A stretch of DNA of 64,000 bases from positions 16,067,812 to 16,131,811 of the forward strand of contig NC_136004.1 in assembly GCF_048128805.1 (NCBI RefSeq), written 5' to 3'. The translations under genes and the position numbers were made by a program. This document shows positions 23,761-36,900 of this stretch, piece by piece. A model generated the notes under the pieces. The model worked only from the letters and a program-made list of their open reading frames with translations, did no database searches and was not told the DNA's origin. How positions within the stretch are numbered: position 1 is the first letter of the stretch; the number at the start of each line of letters is the position of its first letter. Source of the DNA: Centroberyx gerrardi (taxonomy: Eukaryota; Chordata; Actinopteri; Beryciformes; Berycidae).

Positions 23761-24270
23761 TTCTCTTCATATCTGTGCAAGTTATCTTCATATTTCCAAC
23801 AATGTTGTTTCTTAATTATTATGTTAAGAACTCTTTGACACTGCAGAGAGATATTAGGCTTAAAGTGGAGAGGAGCAAGCGAGTGAACTGGTTCAACTGA
23901 TTTGCTGGAAACACAGCTACACTTACTTCCTTCTTTATATTCTGAGCACTATTTTGACCAATTGAGTGCGGTCATGGCTGGGACTGGTTACAAAGGCAGG
24001 CAGTGATTTTTTGGGGGGTCAAAGAAGTAAGTAAACTCCTTCAGTCTTGGCCCTGTGGTCAGATCAGGATCCAGCAATCTATGCAGATAGCGTGAAAGAA
24101 TTAACATATGTCACCGCCAACCTGTGTGTGAGAAAGTTTATTGATTTGGTCATATGTACATATTTATGGGTGTGTGAAACATTACACATATGATTATGTG
24201 TATGTGTAGGTGTTTTTGGATGTGTGTGTTTACTATAAGCAATGTTGTGTGATTTTTGTATACTGAAAGC

Positions 24271-24333
24271 AAGAAGATGGTGATAGGCGATGGAGGCTAA
24301 GTGAAGGCACAGGGCTGGATATGTGAGGCTCAG

Positions 24334-24391
<58 letters not shown>

Positions 24392-24720
24392 AATGCACCT
24401 GCATTAACACACACAGACCATTGACGTGAGTGTTAATGAATCATTAACCATTAACCTAACAATACTCAAAATCAGGGGCAGTGGAAATGATGTTGCACAT
24501 CCTAGTTATAAAAAAAAGGCAGGTTGGGAGTTATATAAGGTCAAGAAAAAGCTTGTTTCCATTTCACCTATAACTCTTACTGAAAATGTGAGTTTTTTTC
24601 TGTCACAGCACCCTGACTGTAATAGTTATTCATTCACCTTTACTTTTTCTCCCTCTGCTTCTCTCTTCTGCAGTGAAGACAATCTAGAGAGGGAGTGGTT
24701 CAAAAATCGCCATCAGTGTC
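24271..24720 (+). pseudogene. Dead partial copy of bhmt (exon 2- and exon 3-like)
   Basis: At 24271-24340 the DNA matches bhmt exon 2: MVIGDGG, a stop, then VKA and a GY-like segment, against [10 protein letters not shown]...RGYVKAG in the live gene. After a (CT)n(CA)n tract like that in bhmt intron 2 there is an acceptor (24673) and SEDNLEREW, matching SEDKLE of exon 3 and closer still to SEDNMES of human BHMT2. Order and strand are kept and an intron remains between, so this is a duplicated, not retroposed, pseudogene. The first exon, the zinc-ligand exons and the C-terminus were not found. Confidence 0.7.
24340..24391 (+). repeat. (CT)n(CA)n compound microsatellite
   Basis: About 14 CT units are followed by about 11 CA units, between the two exon-like parts of the bhmt pseudogene. 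Confidence 0.9.
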
Positions 24721-27700
24721 GCACAGTGTTTAAAGGATGGCAGTTATTATCACAGATGAACTTCTATCCAAATAGGCCTGATGGTTATAATGTTGTCATG
24801 ATTTTCAGGGTCCAGGGTCCCATTTTGTATAAAGTAGAAACTTGTTAATATATAATACATAATTTATATACAACCCATTCTTGACTAACATCTAAAGTTA
24901 ATATGTCAAAGAAAACACCACAGATAACTTTCTGTGTTGCTTAGAGCAAATAAATTTGGTGTGAGTGCAGAAGATGGAACTAAACATTCAATAACTGATT
25001 GTCTTGATTTCACTTAGGTATGAAAGGAATTTCTGATAATATCCTCCCAATAAAGGTAATAGAGAAATCAATGTACATATGAATCAATTTCACATATCAG
25101 TCAATTATGTTGCCATGTGTATGGTGTTCGTACAAAATGGCACAAATGCAGATATAGGCCTATGTGTATTGTGTAGCCTACTTAAAAGGAATGTGTTAAA
25201 TGTCAAATTACACTCTAATTGAATCTACTGTGCAAGTTTTTCAAGAAAGTCCTTGCTGCTGATCCATAAACAATTTAATGCTCAAAACAGAGATCGGTTC
25301 CTTCTGCTCCATGCAGCATATTTGTCTTATCAGCATTTCACAGGACAGAGTCTGGCCTCAAGCAACATAAGTAGACAAAAATCAATCAGGAGATCTGGAG
25401 AAATCTATCAGAATATATCAGGGAAAAAATATCTCAAGTGTTGATGTACCCATTGTACCTCACAAGATAAAAAAAAAACCCAAAACACCCTGTGGTAGTT
25501 CTGAGACCAGTACCACAGGCTACAGATTAAACCCTGTCCATGTTTCCACTATGGATTAGTTCATTGTCTTTGCCTCTGTTTCTCAGTGCGCTTAGAAATC
25601 TATCGTCTGAGCCTCTGTTACAAGAACCGACAATATATGAAAGCTACACACAGTTTTACACGCACTTTGAGACAGTATAAAGTTTATTTTTACAACATCT
25701 GAAAATTAAAAAGCAGAATTTTGAATTATTATGGGCTAGGTTATGTGAATATACTTAAAATTTGGATTCTTCAAAGGTGCCATGTGCCGTATTTGATAGT
25801 CAGATTTAAACAAATGAGGCCATCTACTCAAAGTACAGTCAGTTCATCAGCTGTGCTCTGGCTTGCTGGGTTGTATCCCCTGCAGTTCCTTTGATTTCAT
25901 TTTTGGCTCACAGAAGTCTCATGAAACCAAGAGGAACAACTCACCTGGTTGTTGCTAGCTAGTGGCTCTGAGACACGGCTCAGCTAATGTTAGTCATAAT
26001 TAACACTGCTAGTTCAAAGCAAAACTGTTTAAACTCCCTAATGACAAATGTATGCTATCTGTGAATACAGCCTGTTTGCTGCTGCGCTTTGGCAAAACTG
26101 GTCTTGTTCCTTCACTCGGCTTTGATTCAGCCGCCAAATCAATGAAGAGAGAAAAGGCAGGGGAAAATTAAAAAAAGACAAAGTGAGACTGTTGTTCCTG
26201 AGATAACATGGCAGAGCGGCAGGGATTAACTGGAAATGAGGACAGTGGGTCTACTATTACTGCTTCGCCACTAGGGGCTACCAAGATCCAAAATATTCCA
26301 AAACTTCATGGGTAATGAAGTACATCAGCGAGATATATTCATCATGTTTCCATGGCTGCTTGAAGGACCTGGGACAAACTTCACACTACAGGCTTAACTT
26401 ATGAATGCGTATTAACTGATGAGTAAGGAATGAATATATCACCAACTATGTCAAACAAACAAAACAGAATCCTGTTTATCCCCTCTGGGCCCATCGTGGC
26501 CTGGGATCCAGGAGTCACTGCCATGGATTCAGAGCCGACTGTTGATATCATGTGTTGAGATCTGTCTGTGTGTTTACTGTATGTGAGAGTGAACAGAGAC
26601 AGGCTCTATGCAGCGGGCAGGCTGCGCTGGGCGCTGCTGTTTGTTTACATGAGTGTCTGGCCGATGTGTTTCTTCCCTGTTGTTAGCCATGAGAAGCAGA
26701 GAGATGAATCATCCGCTGCTCATTCCTCTCTGTCTCTCTGGGGAACGGCCGCAACACAGCACTGCCATGAGGAACCTACTGGGCAAAACACACACACATA
26801 CACATACATGTAACACACACGTACATAGGCATGGATATACATGTGCATGCATATATGAAAGCACACAGACACACAGATTTAAATGTGAGAGGATGGTGGA
26901 CGGAAGAGGATGACAAGAGAATGACTGAAAAGTATGGAATGATGTTATCATTTTCTCACTAATATCAAAAAAACATCCATATTATTTTATGGAGTCATCA
27001 ATTATCAATTAATCTAGTATTGAGTCTTGCAAATCAAGTCTCAGTCTCAGTCTGGCAAATCACCCCCAGAATGGGGTGAGGCAATTTCACTTGTTCCCAA
27101 TGCAAATCAAGTTTAATAAACTTCAATTCAAGAATTCTCTTGAATCAAGATCTGCCTTATTTGGCCTTGTTTCAAGATATTGACACACTCAAGAACATTC
27201 CTGGAACAAATGAAACTGCTTTGGAAACAAATGAAATTTTTTTTTTGCTTAGATGGGATCGAAAAAGTAGTAGTAAGAGTAATTATGAGATTTACATTGT
27301 TGTTTCTGATATCTGGTCCTTCCTTTGTTAAACATGTGAAATGAGTGGGCTTTGATTTGGGGTTAGAGGGTTACAAGGTTAAGTTTAAGGTTATTTGTTT
27401 GTGTTTCTGTCTTTAGAGTGGACTCATTATACAGGTGCGTCTACATCCAGCCTTGTATACCTCTAACAAAGAAACTTCTCATGCTCCTGCACATTTTATC
27501 AATTTTGTTATCCAGTGTAGTATGATAGCGGATCTCAGAGTAGGAAAGTATTTTCTCTGAAGGAGACAGGAATATATTTTTCGTTATAGGGAACGAGATG
27601 AGAGGTTGCAAAGTAAAAAAAAAAATAGAAGAGAAGCTTCATTTGACTAATGCAGTGCTGAAGGCAAATTTATATTTAGCTTGTTGACTTTCATACTGCA

Positions 27701-27737
27701 AATTAGTAATAATTAGCCTTCACCATCATAGTGCAGC

Positions 27738-27753
27738 GCACACACACATGCGT

Positions 27754-27801
<48 letters not shown>
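27738..27801 (+). repeat. (CA)n microsatellite
   Basis: A near-perfect CA run of about 23 units after an imperfect start, within duplicated block A. The partner copy has a shorter CA run at 39532-39554. Confidence 0.95.
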
Positions 27802-27806
<5 letters not shown>

Positions 27807-28911
27807 CTCCATACTGTCTTTCCCATACTTGTGGATGTGGTATCTGGGGTTTGAGTGACACACTGAGCCGGGCTGGAGCCTCACAGATCTCCAGTTCCCT
27901 GCAGTCTCACAGACACATGAATAAGTCATGTTGTGTCTGGGCCTATAGGTTTACTGCCGGTCCCGGAGCAGGCTGCAGCCGAAACACTCTGGGATCAGCA
28001 GGCATGCAGCAGGGATGAGACGATGGAAGGCACAACTAAATCCAATCAGGCTTGAGTAATTGTAAGACACACTTTCACAGATTAGAGTTTTGCACAAAGG
28101 TTTGTGTTCTGACGGACATAATGAGCAGCAATTCGGTGTCAGCTTTCTGTTTTGCCCTGTTGATCTGTTGGCTTTTTCCGCACCACTGAAGGAAGATAGA
28201 AAGTCATTGGTGTAAAAACCCAACACAGCACCTCACATTTCCTGCTGCTCTGTGAGTTAACCACTGAGGCTGAACAATAGTGTGCCTCTTCCTTTAGATT
28301 CAAACCTAGATTTTTGTTAGTTGTAGGTCAGACTTGTTTACTATCACCCCTAACTCAACCTATGGCACCTCTGTGATGTTTTGCCCCTCATATCAGTGTG
28401 TTTGCTGGGCCCAAACCTTCACCCTCCAGGTCTATTTATAGTCTACAGTAGTGTCAGCAGCATGGCTCTCTAAAGCTTTTCTTTCTCTCCATTAGCCCCT
28501 CCTATCACACTGTTGCATACAAAGTAATATGAGAAATAATGTGAGAGCAAGAGGCATTTTTTCACCAAAAGTCTAGATTTATGGCTATCATAATCAGATT
28601 TAATCATTTGTCAATGTTTCTATATATTTGGAATGACACTGTTTGATGAAATACTTTTTCAAAATGTACTCAAAGCACAGCCGTTGTAATATAAAGTTCA
28701 TTTTATATGTATCTTGGTCAACATTGCTACAAGGTATGGAATGGGTGGGTTTCTAACAGTGATTTTTGTATTTGTTTGATAGTTTGCATAACAGGGAGAC
28801 AGGAAAGACTGGAGAGAGAGATGCAGACACAGGAAGCTGTGGGTACATGGTTTGTGCCAACCGAGACGGCTCTAAGTAACTTGTGTCCTAGGAGATTGGA
28901 ACCAGACCCAG

Positions 28912-28972
28912 AAGATCCCACCAAGAATTGAATGTTGATTGAGAGTTGAGGGTGCTACCATGACACCTTCTG
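28912..28972 (-). pseudogene. Degenerate tRNA-Gln relic
   Basis: Plus-strand matches to the tRNA-Gln gene at 29799-29870 are a CCCACC box, an AATTGAA T-loop-like part, a GGGTGCTACCAT part and ACACC, in the same order and spacing. Pairing in the stems is lost. Confidence 0.5.
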
Positions 28973-29798
28973 TCAGGGTAGGTGAAGATGCTGAGTCGTC
29001 TACAACCAGGGCCGATTTATGGGCTCTTATGTCTATAGACTCACTATTTCTTCCTCTTCGCACAAGTTTAACTTCTCTTATTCCTTTTGTCATGTTCTAG
29101 TTTTTCTCTGCTTCATGGGATAAACTGAGATCTGTTCTACAGTCTATATTTGGGGAATTTTGAGACAATGAAACCAATCTGATTACTTACAGTCACAGAG
29201 CAAGATGCAAAGATGAGAGGCCTATTTGGTTTCAGTGTTGAGTGGCAAAGAACTCCTCATTCATTCATTATTTTTCCAGTAATGAGTAGAATAATAAATC
29301 ACTTTCACCATTTCAGTAATTATATTACAGTTACCATTCAAACAAAATAAGTTAGTGTACTTTTGCTATCATATCCTATTATTATAGGTGACTTCTCTCC
29401 GGGGGAGGGAGAAAAAACTCAGAATTTCTGAGATTAAAGTCAGACATTTGCGAGTTAAAAAAGAGGAATCTCTGCATTAAACTTACATTGTTTCTTGGCG
29501 GCATTAGGCCTATGTCACTGCGTGGTTTATATTATATTACATTAAGTCAACTGGGAATAGCGTGCTTATAATCATTCATAACGAGTGGGTGGTTTGTGCG
29601 GATCAACGTATAATGGGCAAATGACTCATGGATGGATCGTTCACGTTAATTGACGAGTTTTCATGAGGTGCTGCGTGATTTCTTTGTGAATTCGCTTCAA
29701 GCCTAACTCTTGCTGCAATGTAGTTATGCAACTGTATTTTGAATATCTAACATTATCGCACGGTGCTTATGCGATGTAGATTGATTTTCAAAACTTGC

Positions 29799-29870
29799 AG
29801 GTCCCACCGAGATTTGAACTCGGATCGCTGGATTCAGAGTCCAGAGTGCTAACCATTACACCATGGAACC
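29799..29870 (-). tRNA. tRNA-Gln (anticodon CUG), copy 1
   Basis: 72 nt, cloverleaf complete: acceptor GGTTCCA pairs with TGGGACC; anticodon stem CTGGA/TCCAG closes the loop CTCTGAA with anticodon CTG; T-arm CCGAG/CTCGG with TTCAAAT (B box). A T-run terminator (plus-strand AAAA at 29790-29793) lies 6 nt beyond the 3' end. It is intact and probably transcribed by RNA polymerase III. Confidence 0.97.
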
Positions 29871-30496
29871 ACATGGAAGACCTGTGAATCCAATGTCGTC
29901 TCCTGTTGCTGCTGAAGGACGTAGTGAAGCGAGGAAAATATATTTTCACTTAACTATTTTCCTTTTGCTGAGAATCAAACGCACTAAGATCCGGACAAAG
30001 TCTTTGTTATTGCTGGAGGCTTATTTCTTTCATTTGACCTTGAACAATCTGTATAGTTGCAGGGTAAGCTACAGCTACTGTTTGAGTCACACCATCTAGT
30101 CCTGCAGGTGACTTCAATTTAGTGGGAAAAAAAGAAAGAAATAATTGTTTTGCAGTTGCTTATATTTTGCATATACAGGGTGTGACAATGTCTGGATAAG
30201 AAGCTAAATCCACCCATGTCAAACCTAAAATTATCTTTGCGAGCAGTGATATACCTGCTGGCAATTATTTTTAATTTTATTTTTATTTATTTTTTTGTTA
30301 TTACATAAAAATTTGCTTTGGATTTCTTGTTGTATCCTGTAGCCTATCTGAAGTAAATGTACTTGTATGAGATAGAAGTGGAATAGAGTGGAATAGAAAC
30401 ATGTATTTCTCATTTCCTTTAAAACCTTTGTTGTTGTAGATATTGCCTTTTTGCCACACACTTTCTGTCCCCAATCAGCTTCTCACAGAATTGAAT

Positions 30497-30577
30497 TTTT
30501 CAGCGCTGCTTTGTGAACTCTACCTGTAGTGGATAAGGAGAGCAGAGGGGCCCTGTGTACAGTCTGTCTGTGTAAAG
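30497..30577 (+). other. Possible noncoding first exon
   Basis: A donor (AAG then gtgagt) at 30578 follows an acceptor-like TTTTTCAG at 30503. The region around the donor is conserved in a paralogous place (45228-45240, also AAG then gtgagg). It could be a 5' exon of the two-exon open frame at 31007. The evidence is weak. Confidence 0.3.
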
Positions 30578-31006
30578 GTGAGTTCACTGATAACTTGATG
30601 ACACTGGCCAATCTTTCACAGAAATTTAACCCTCTACAAACTGTAATGTAAAAAGTGCTGTGATAGTGTGACTTAATGTGTAGAGATAGCCTTATCTTAG
30701 GTAGCTAGAACCTGTGTGTAATCTCCACAACCAGGTAATATTTGCTTGTAATATTTAACGTTTATTGACCCCTAGTGAGATTATTTATTTTGTTATCTAT
30801 CTAATTTTCTTTTGTTATCTCTTCTTCAGTTGATGTAAATGGTGTAAATGCATTGAATAGTACATCCTACTAATAATAGTAGTTATTATTAAAAATACCC
30901 AGGCATACTATGATGTGAGAGGCAGATATTTTGGGTGGTAGGCTAATTTTAAGAGGCTAGCCTAATCTCTTTCTACTCTACTGCAGGGACAACAAAGGCT
31001 GAGACC

Positions 31007-31645
31007 ATGGATGCATTAAGGCTGAGACTTGTTGCCATTTCCTACACAAATGATGGACAAGGAGGTTGTTCAGTGGCTCAGGCTCAGAGTTTTAAGTTTG
31101 AGATTACACAGGCTGCCATAACATGGGGGAAAGACGGGACCTTTCATCCCACTGATGCTGGTAAGGTCTACATTTTAAAACTCTAACCTATTGTTAAATA
31201 TATATTAAGACTCACAGATAAAAATCAAGGAACCTCAGCAGACACAGTTCATGTCTTCCAAAGATTTCTTTCTAGCTCTCTTTTAGCCTTTGATGTATTG
31301 AAGCAATTCCCATTCTATGTTACAATCAGTTTGAAGGACTTTTAGGGTGTCAGAAGCTAAACAAAGGAGTGGTTTAAGACATGTGACTATCTTGTCTTTA
31401 ACCCGGGCAGCTCACGTCAAAAGGCATAAATTGAGTCCCTGTGCTATTCAGAGCTTGTGCTGATGCTGGTTGGAGAAGGCACAGGAAGGTCTCCTAATAT
31501 ACGTAGATTTCCTGTCACAACTTTTCAGAAGACTAGCCAGGTTAAACTTGAGGTGGGCTGTCCCTTCTGGCTCCAGCGTTTATATGCCAGGTGTCAGCTG
31601 CCTGTTGGGACCTCACCTCACCGCCGCAGCTGTCTCCATCCTTAG
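31007..31645 (+). CDS. Unidentified two-exon open frame, 115 residues
   Basis: Exon A (30987-31160) has a good acceptor after a pyrimidine tract, an ATG in a strong context (GACCATGG) at 31007, 51 open codons and a gtaagg donor. Exon B (31452-31645) has an acceptor in the right phase, 64 codons and a TAG stop. The spliced protein begins MDALRLRLVAISYTND and continues through ITWGKDGTFHPTDA, LVLMLVGEG and a basic, Cys-containing end. I do not recognise it: no signal peptide, membrane segment or known motif is visible. It lies between bhmt and jmy on the same strand. It may be a small lineage-specific gene, exons of a long noncoding RNA, or chance. Confidence 0.3.
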
Positions 31646-33240
31646 CCCCTTTTCTGTCTCCTCTCCTCCTCTCTCCTCCTCTCCTCTCCTCTCCTCCTCA
31701 TTTTATACTGGGGAGAGCTTTCGGCCTATTCTATAGTTTCTAGAAGGCCATCACATAGGCCTAACATAATGAAGAAATACTGAATGAGTTTGTAAAAAAA
31801 AAAACGGTTGAATGAGAAAGCAGAAGTTTTATTTATGAATCCAAACATATTGCACCAGAGGTGCTGCTCCGGGCTCATCAAAGCGGAGGCGAACTCTGTA
31901 GGAATCCATTAAGAATTTCTTTTAGCATCATTAGAGATCATCAGAAGAGACGCCTCCAGTGAGGGATTAGCTTTTATCTGCCTCAGGGCCGTGCCCATTA
32001 AAGGGGAACACTACTCACTTAACAATTCATATATGTCATTCCTATCATCTGAGACAGTCCAGTCGGTATTTATTAACAACTCAACAATTCTCTCCCATAG
32101 CCAGGATAACTCAGTCAGATAACTTGAGATGTCTTTTTGTGGTATAATTTTGATCTGTATTTCATAGTTTCAATGTTATATTTGTATAGTAGGCAGATCC
32201 CTCTGAAAATTATTACAGGATTACTATTCTGCTTTTTGGAAGGAATAGGCCTGGTGATTGGACTACACTTAATAATAACATGGCTGGTATATCTTTGAAC
32301 TTACTCTGCCTTCAGATACCATAATTAGTATTTCAGGGCACATGAACGACTCAACAAAGTAATAAATATGACTGGAAAAGTAGGAATTTTCTATAAGACC
32401 CAAATGGCCGAGATGTGACGTTTAGTGCACGGAAAGCATACAATATGTCAATAATTGCTGACAACAATTATTACTAGGCCCATATGTTATTGTTTGGCAT
32501 CCCATGTTAATAACTAGTTTTGTAGCCTATGTTTCTATTTACTCTTTATTTAACTTTCAGCTGACATGCATTTTTGTTTTTAATAAATTAAGACATCATG
32601 GCCTGACATGGATTTTCTCCTCTCCCTTCTGCCACCACAGCACAAACCAGAACTGCCGCTTGATTCCTAAATCAAAATCTCAGCCACCGAAAAAATACTT
32701 TTGTTATGGGATCCACTTTGTTAGTATTTCCTACTAAAAGGCATTTGAATGTGTCGTATTTACAACTGCTGATCTAGGAAGCAGGAGCTTACAGGGAGCA
32801 CTTGAAGGCAGCAAGCGCCTGTGGTGTAACTGTATCCTTTAATTAAAGGATACAGTTAAAGAAACGATTTTTAAAAGGCGTGATTGGTTTAGAGCTACTG
32901 TTTTTTGCATGTAAGCCACTTGGATGCTGCTGTAGCCTACAGACCCTCTGCAAAACATCCTGCACTGCTTAACCTAAAACGTCAGCACGTCCCTACGTGC
33001 CCTGCTCAAATTGAGATTCTCATGCTGCCTTCATGTACTCCTGGGAAGCTTTTACTTTGACGTCCAGCTGCAGACCCACGACGCTGGAGCTTGTTCCACG
33101 AGTCTGAAGCTGCATGATATTGGCTTACTTTCCGTTTAGACAGCAGTAAATACAACTTGTCGCGCATTGAAGGGCTTTTGGTCGGCAACAGCAAAATAAT
33201 TTTATTCTGGCTGTTATTTATTTCAAGGGGTACCGAGCTA

Positions 33241-33276
33241 ATTTGTACTGCAGCGACAGAATGAAGAGGAAATCAG
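33241..33276 (+). other. Possible jmy 5' exon with a short upstream frame
   Basis: CAG then an ATG with MKRKS leads straight to a gtatgt donor at 33277, 700 bp upstream of the jmy start codon. It could be a 5'UTR exon of jmy carrying an upstream start. The first conserved JMY residues begin at 33982 regardless. Confidence 0.3.
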
Positions 33277-33981
33277 GTATGTAAATAACGTTTTTTTTTG
33301 TCTTTCCAAGTGACTTTGCTGGGTCGTTCATGTGCACTTAAGACGTGGATATTTCTGACAGTACTTGAAGGCAACATAAGTATTTTGCGTTTGCGGTCTG
33401 GGCAAACGAAGATGAAAACATTGGTTTGAGCCTCGGGACGAGTCTAACCCATCTGAAAAAGTGGGATTGGACGAAACCCCTTCTCACACTTATTTATGGT
33501 TTATGCCTACCGCATTTGAACGATGTACGCCGTCTTTACATCCCGCTTCCAGTTTATGATGAGAAGGGGAGTCTGGAGCCGAGGGATCGGGAATAACGGA
33601 ACACAGCTGACAGAAGGATCGACCGTTGGACCCGGTAAACAAACGGTCGCATGTACAGATGTGAATCGTGTATTGTTAGAAAGCTAATGAAAAAGCTAAC
33701 GGTAAGGGGTTGGGATTGCCAGGCAGACATCCGAGTAGAAAGCAGGTGGGCCAGAGATGGGAAACGACACCGCACTGCTCCAAATCCATCCGCTTGAGCA
33801 AAGAAGGATAGCCAGTCAGCCAAAATATCCTCGGGGAGAAAACTGCGTTTTTTCAACGTTGTAACTCCGTGATAACACTGTTTTGCTGCACTGCATCCGA
33901 CTCTTAAACAGAGTGCCAACGTAGGTTTGTTGGTGCGACCAGCTTTATTATTTCTGTCTCATCACTTTGAATCCTGCAAAT

Positions 33982-36900
33982 ATGTCCTTCACAATGGAGG
34001 ATAATTTGGAGTCGGGGTGGGTAGCCGTTCGGCCGAATGTGTTTGAGGAGAAGGAAAAGCACAAATTCGTCTTTATCGTCGCCTGGAACGAAGTGGAGGG
34101 CAAATTTGCCATTACGTGTCATAACAGGACGGTGCAGAGGAGAAGCTTTGGAAGAGACCCTTTGGTGGAGACGACGACCCAGGAGGAGGATAAAACAAAA
34201 TGGCCCAAAAGTCCCGTCAAAGATAAAGCGGCCAAGAGCCCTAGCAAAGGAGCGAGGGGAGCTGCGGTTCAAGGCTTCAGCCCTAAGGCAAAGTCTCCAT
34301 CCATGGCAGCGACAAAATTAAGCCCTGCCAAAACTGAAACTGCGAGCAAAGGTGCAGCATCCCCGGTCAGCCCTGAAACTGAGGTACTGGAGTCAATAAG
34401 AGACGACCCCGTTTCCTCCACAGTCGACAGCTTGGACCTGGAGGAGTTGGACAGTCTGTGCAGAGAGGACTGCAGCTGGGCCGGGCTCTTCTCCTTCCAG
34501 GACCTGCGGACGGTCCACCTGCAGCTGTGCTCTGTGAACTCGGACCTGGAGCCATGCCTCCCGGTCTTCCCGGAGGAACCGGCGGGAATGTGGACAGTGC
34601 TTTTCGGCTCGGCGGAGGTCCCCGAGACCGAAATGGACGAGCTGTGTTACCGTTTACAGGTGTACCTGGGCCACGCGCTCGATACGTGCGGCTGGAAGAT
34701 CCTGTCGCAGGTGCTGTTCACGGAAAACGACGACCCAGATGAATACTACGAGAGCCTGAGCGAACTGAGGCAGTCCGGGTACGAGGAGGCTCTCAACCGC
34801 GCAAAGAAACATCTACACGAGGTGAGAGGTTTCTGTGCCATTTCTGAAGCGTCCTCCCACGACTGAGTGTCTTTTTCAGGACCTCACATTCACACAGTTA
34901 CACACATTCACACCTGTGAGCTGCCCAGTACAACCGAAGTCTTCTACTGTTGACCAATGAGCAGCTCCACTGGAGTAGCTGAGGTTGACGTGCCTTGCCC
35001 AAGGGCAGCTTAAGGGTAGTTGTTGAGGAAGTGGAATTACTCATTCACTTTCTGCAGCCATGCTTTCCCTGTACCTGTTTCCCTGTTAATTTGAAGTCAG
35101 AGCATTTACAGAAGCACTTAGAGGGGTTGCAACACAAAATAGTACATCAAACATGGTTAATAGGTAGTTAATAGGGAATTTATTCCCTATTATTAGTTAT
35201 TATGTCAGAGCAAGAAAGCTGTATCATAGTCATTGGCGAGACCACGTGTTCCCAGTGGCATATTGGGCCTGTATTCAATTACAGTATAGGACTATCACCA
35301 GTGATGTAGTGATATATTAAAGTGGGTAACCTGACCTTCATAAGGCAAACAACCACCAATATCAACAAAAAAGAATTAGGCCTAGGCCTATATTTTAAGC
35401 AAAGCATTAATTTATGCTTGTTTTCTTTGCCTCATTTTGATAATACTTACTATGATCTACTATGAATTTACATCATCGAGATTGATGTCATCCTAAAATG
35501 GTAAACAAACTTTATTCTGCAAACAAAAACACAGGTAAACTGGGTTTAGGTGTGTTTAACCTCCACTAATACACTGCCCTATCACATAATCAAGCAGACC
35601 AGATAATCCCAAACCATTATAATCAGTGATACAAACTAGTGGTCTTCCTTCTTGTCGGGGAACTGCATAGAGGTCCTGCTGGCCTCTGTGTATGCACTTC
35701 TTTTCATGGGTATATGGTATATATATAAGTTCAGCCAGTGGGCATGATGTTTATGAGAAGCCAAATTGGTTTGGATTATACATTAATAGGTGCCTATCTA
35801 AGGGATGAAAAGAACCATCTGGGAGCTCTGTGAGGAGGAGAGGCCACCAGATGTCCCGCATTTTCCATGTGGAACAATGCATGCCACAGTCTAGCATCTA
35901 GAAGCACAATAGGAGAGATCATAAATAGACAGAGAGAAGTGAGAGCATCTGTCACCTAACCACTACCTACTGATGAGATAGTTGGCAGGGATTTGTGTCC
36001 ATTATCTAATAATGCATTCATATGTGTTCATTCGGTTCATTCACATCAAAGAAGTAACTTGAAAATAACTCACTGACTAACTAGTAAGAATTTGTAAAAT
36101 CATGCAACTATAAGCACTTTATTTACTCAGCATGGCTGCCTGCTGCTTACACAGCTGAGAGCACCAAGAACTACACACACATACACTCACACACTCACAC
36201 ACACACACACACACACACACACAGATTGCAGACTCCTTTTAGAATCTGCCTGTTTGCCTAAATGATGTGCCAAGTCATCTTCTTTGAGAGCAGTGACATT
36301 GAACCCACTGATAGACTGGCAGATTGTTACCGTGACTTTGCAAACTGTCAACGGTTAGTTATTGTGTCCTAATTAATCGGTATATAGCATTGCCACCATT
36401 TATATTGGGCCACCCTTGGTTATTTATAACTTCAAGACTTAGGTGACACACTATATTTCAATTTTTAATGACTTTGAGACACTGAATATCAGATGTTATA
36501 TCAGATTTCTTTCTCTCTATATATCTCTTTCTCTGTCTCTCCCACTCTCACTCTCTTTCATTCTGTCTGTTGGTGTGAGAAGACATGGCATGTAGAATAT
36601 ATCGTTTTTGGCAGAGAGGGGTGATTGGTCTGGACAAGGGAGTGAACTATCAGGCTAAAGGCCCAGTCCATAACTGCAGTATGGTGCATTCCAGTAAAAC
36701 ACTGTCAGCCCCCTCCCGGCTTTGTTTACATGATGATTTATTGGATTCAAGGCATTATTTTGCTCTAAAATGTATTGCCTCATTTTTTGGAACTAAGAAC
36801 TGATATATGATAGCTAAACACAAGTTTTACATGCATTTTCAAGATTATAAAAGGTTTCTTTAAAGTCTAATGTTCATAATGTTCACTGGAGTAAAACAAT

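Larger units (their letters stand above)
24850..29798. other. bhmt-jmy interval, left part: duplicated block A
   Basis: No gene is recognised. From about 26460 to 28960 the sequence is a diverged paralogue of the jmy intronic stretch 37290-41240. Landmark matches are 26640-26690 with 37378-37425, 27240-27380 with 38930-39050, 27640-27960 with 39380-39755, and 28430-28490 with 41220-41280. A (CA)n run at 27738-27801 interrupts it. Confidence 0.65.

Noticed and set aside
24426-24848. A 140-codon open frame read as a new gene
   Set aside because: Only the SEDNLEREW part resembles protein, and that part is explained by the bhmt exon 3 relic. The rest is low-complexity or intron-like.
33904-34272. 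Antisense open frame over jmy exon 1
   Set aside because: It mirrors the conserved, GC-rich jmy coding exon and has no recognisable domain.
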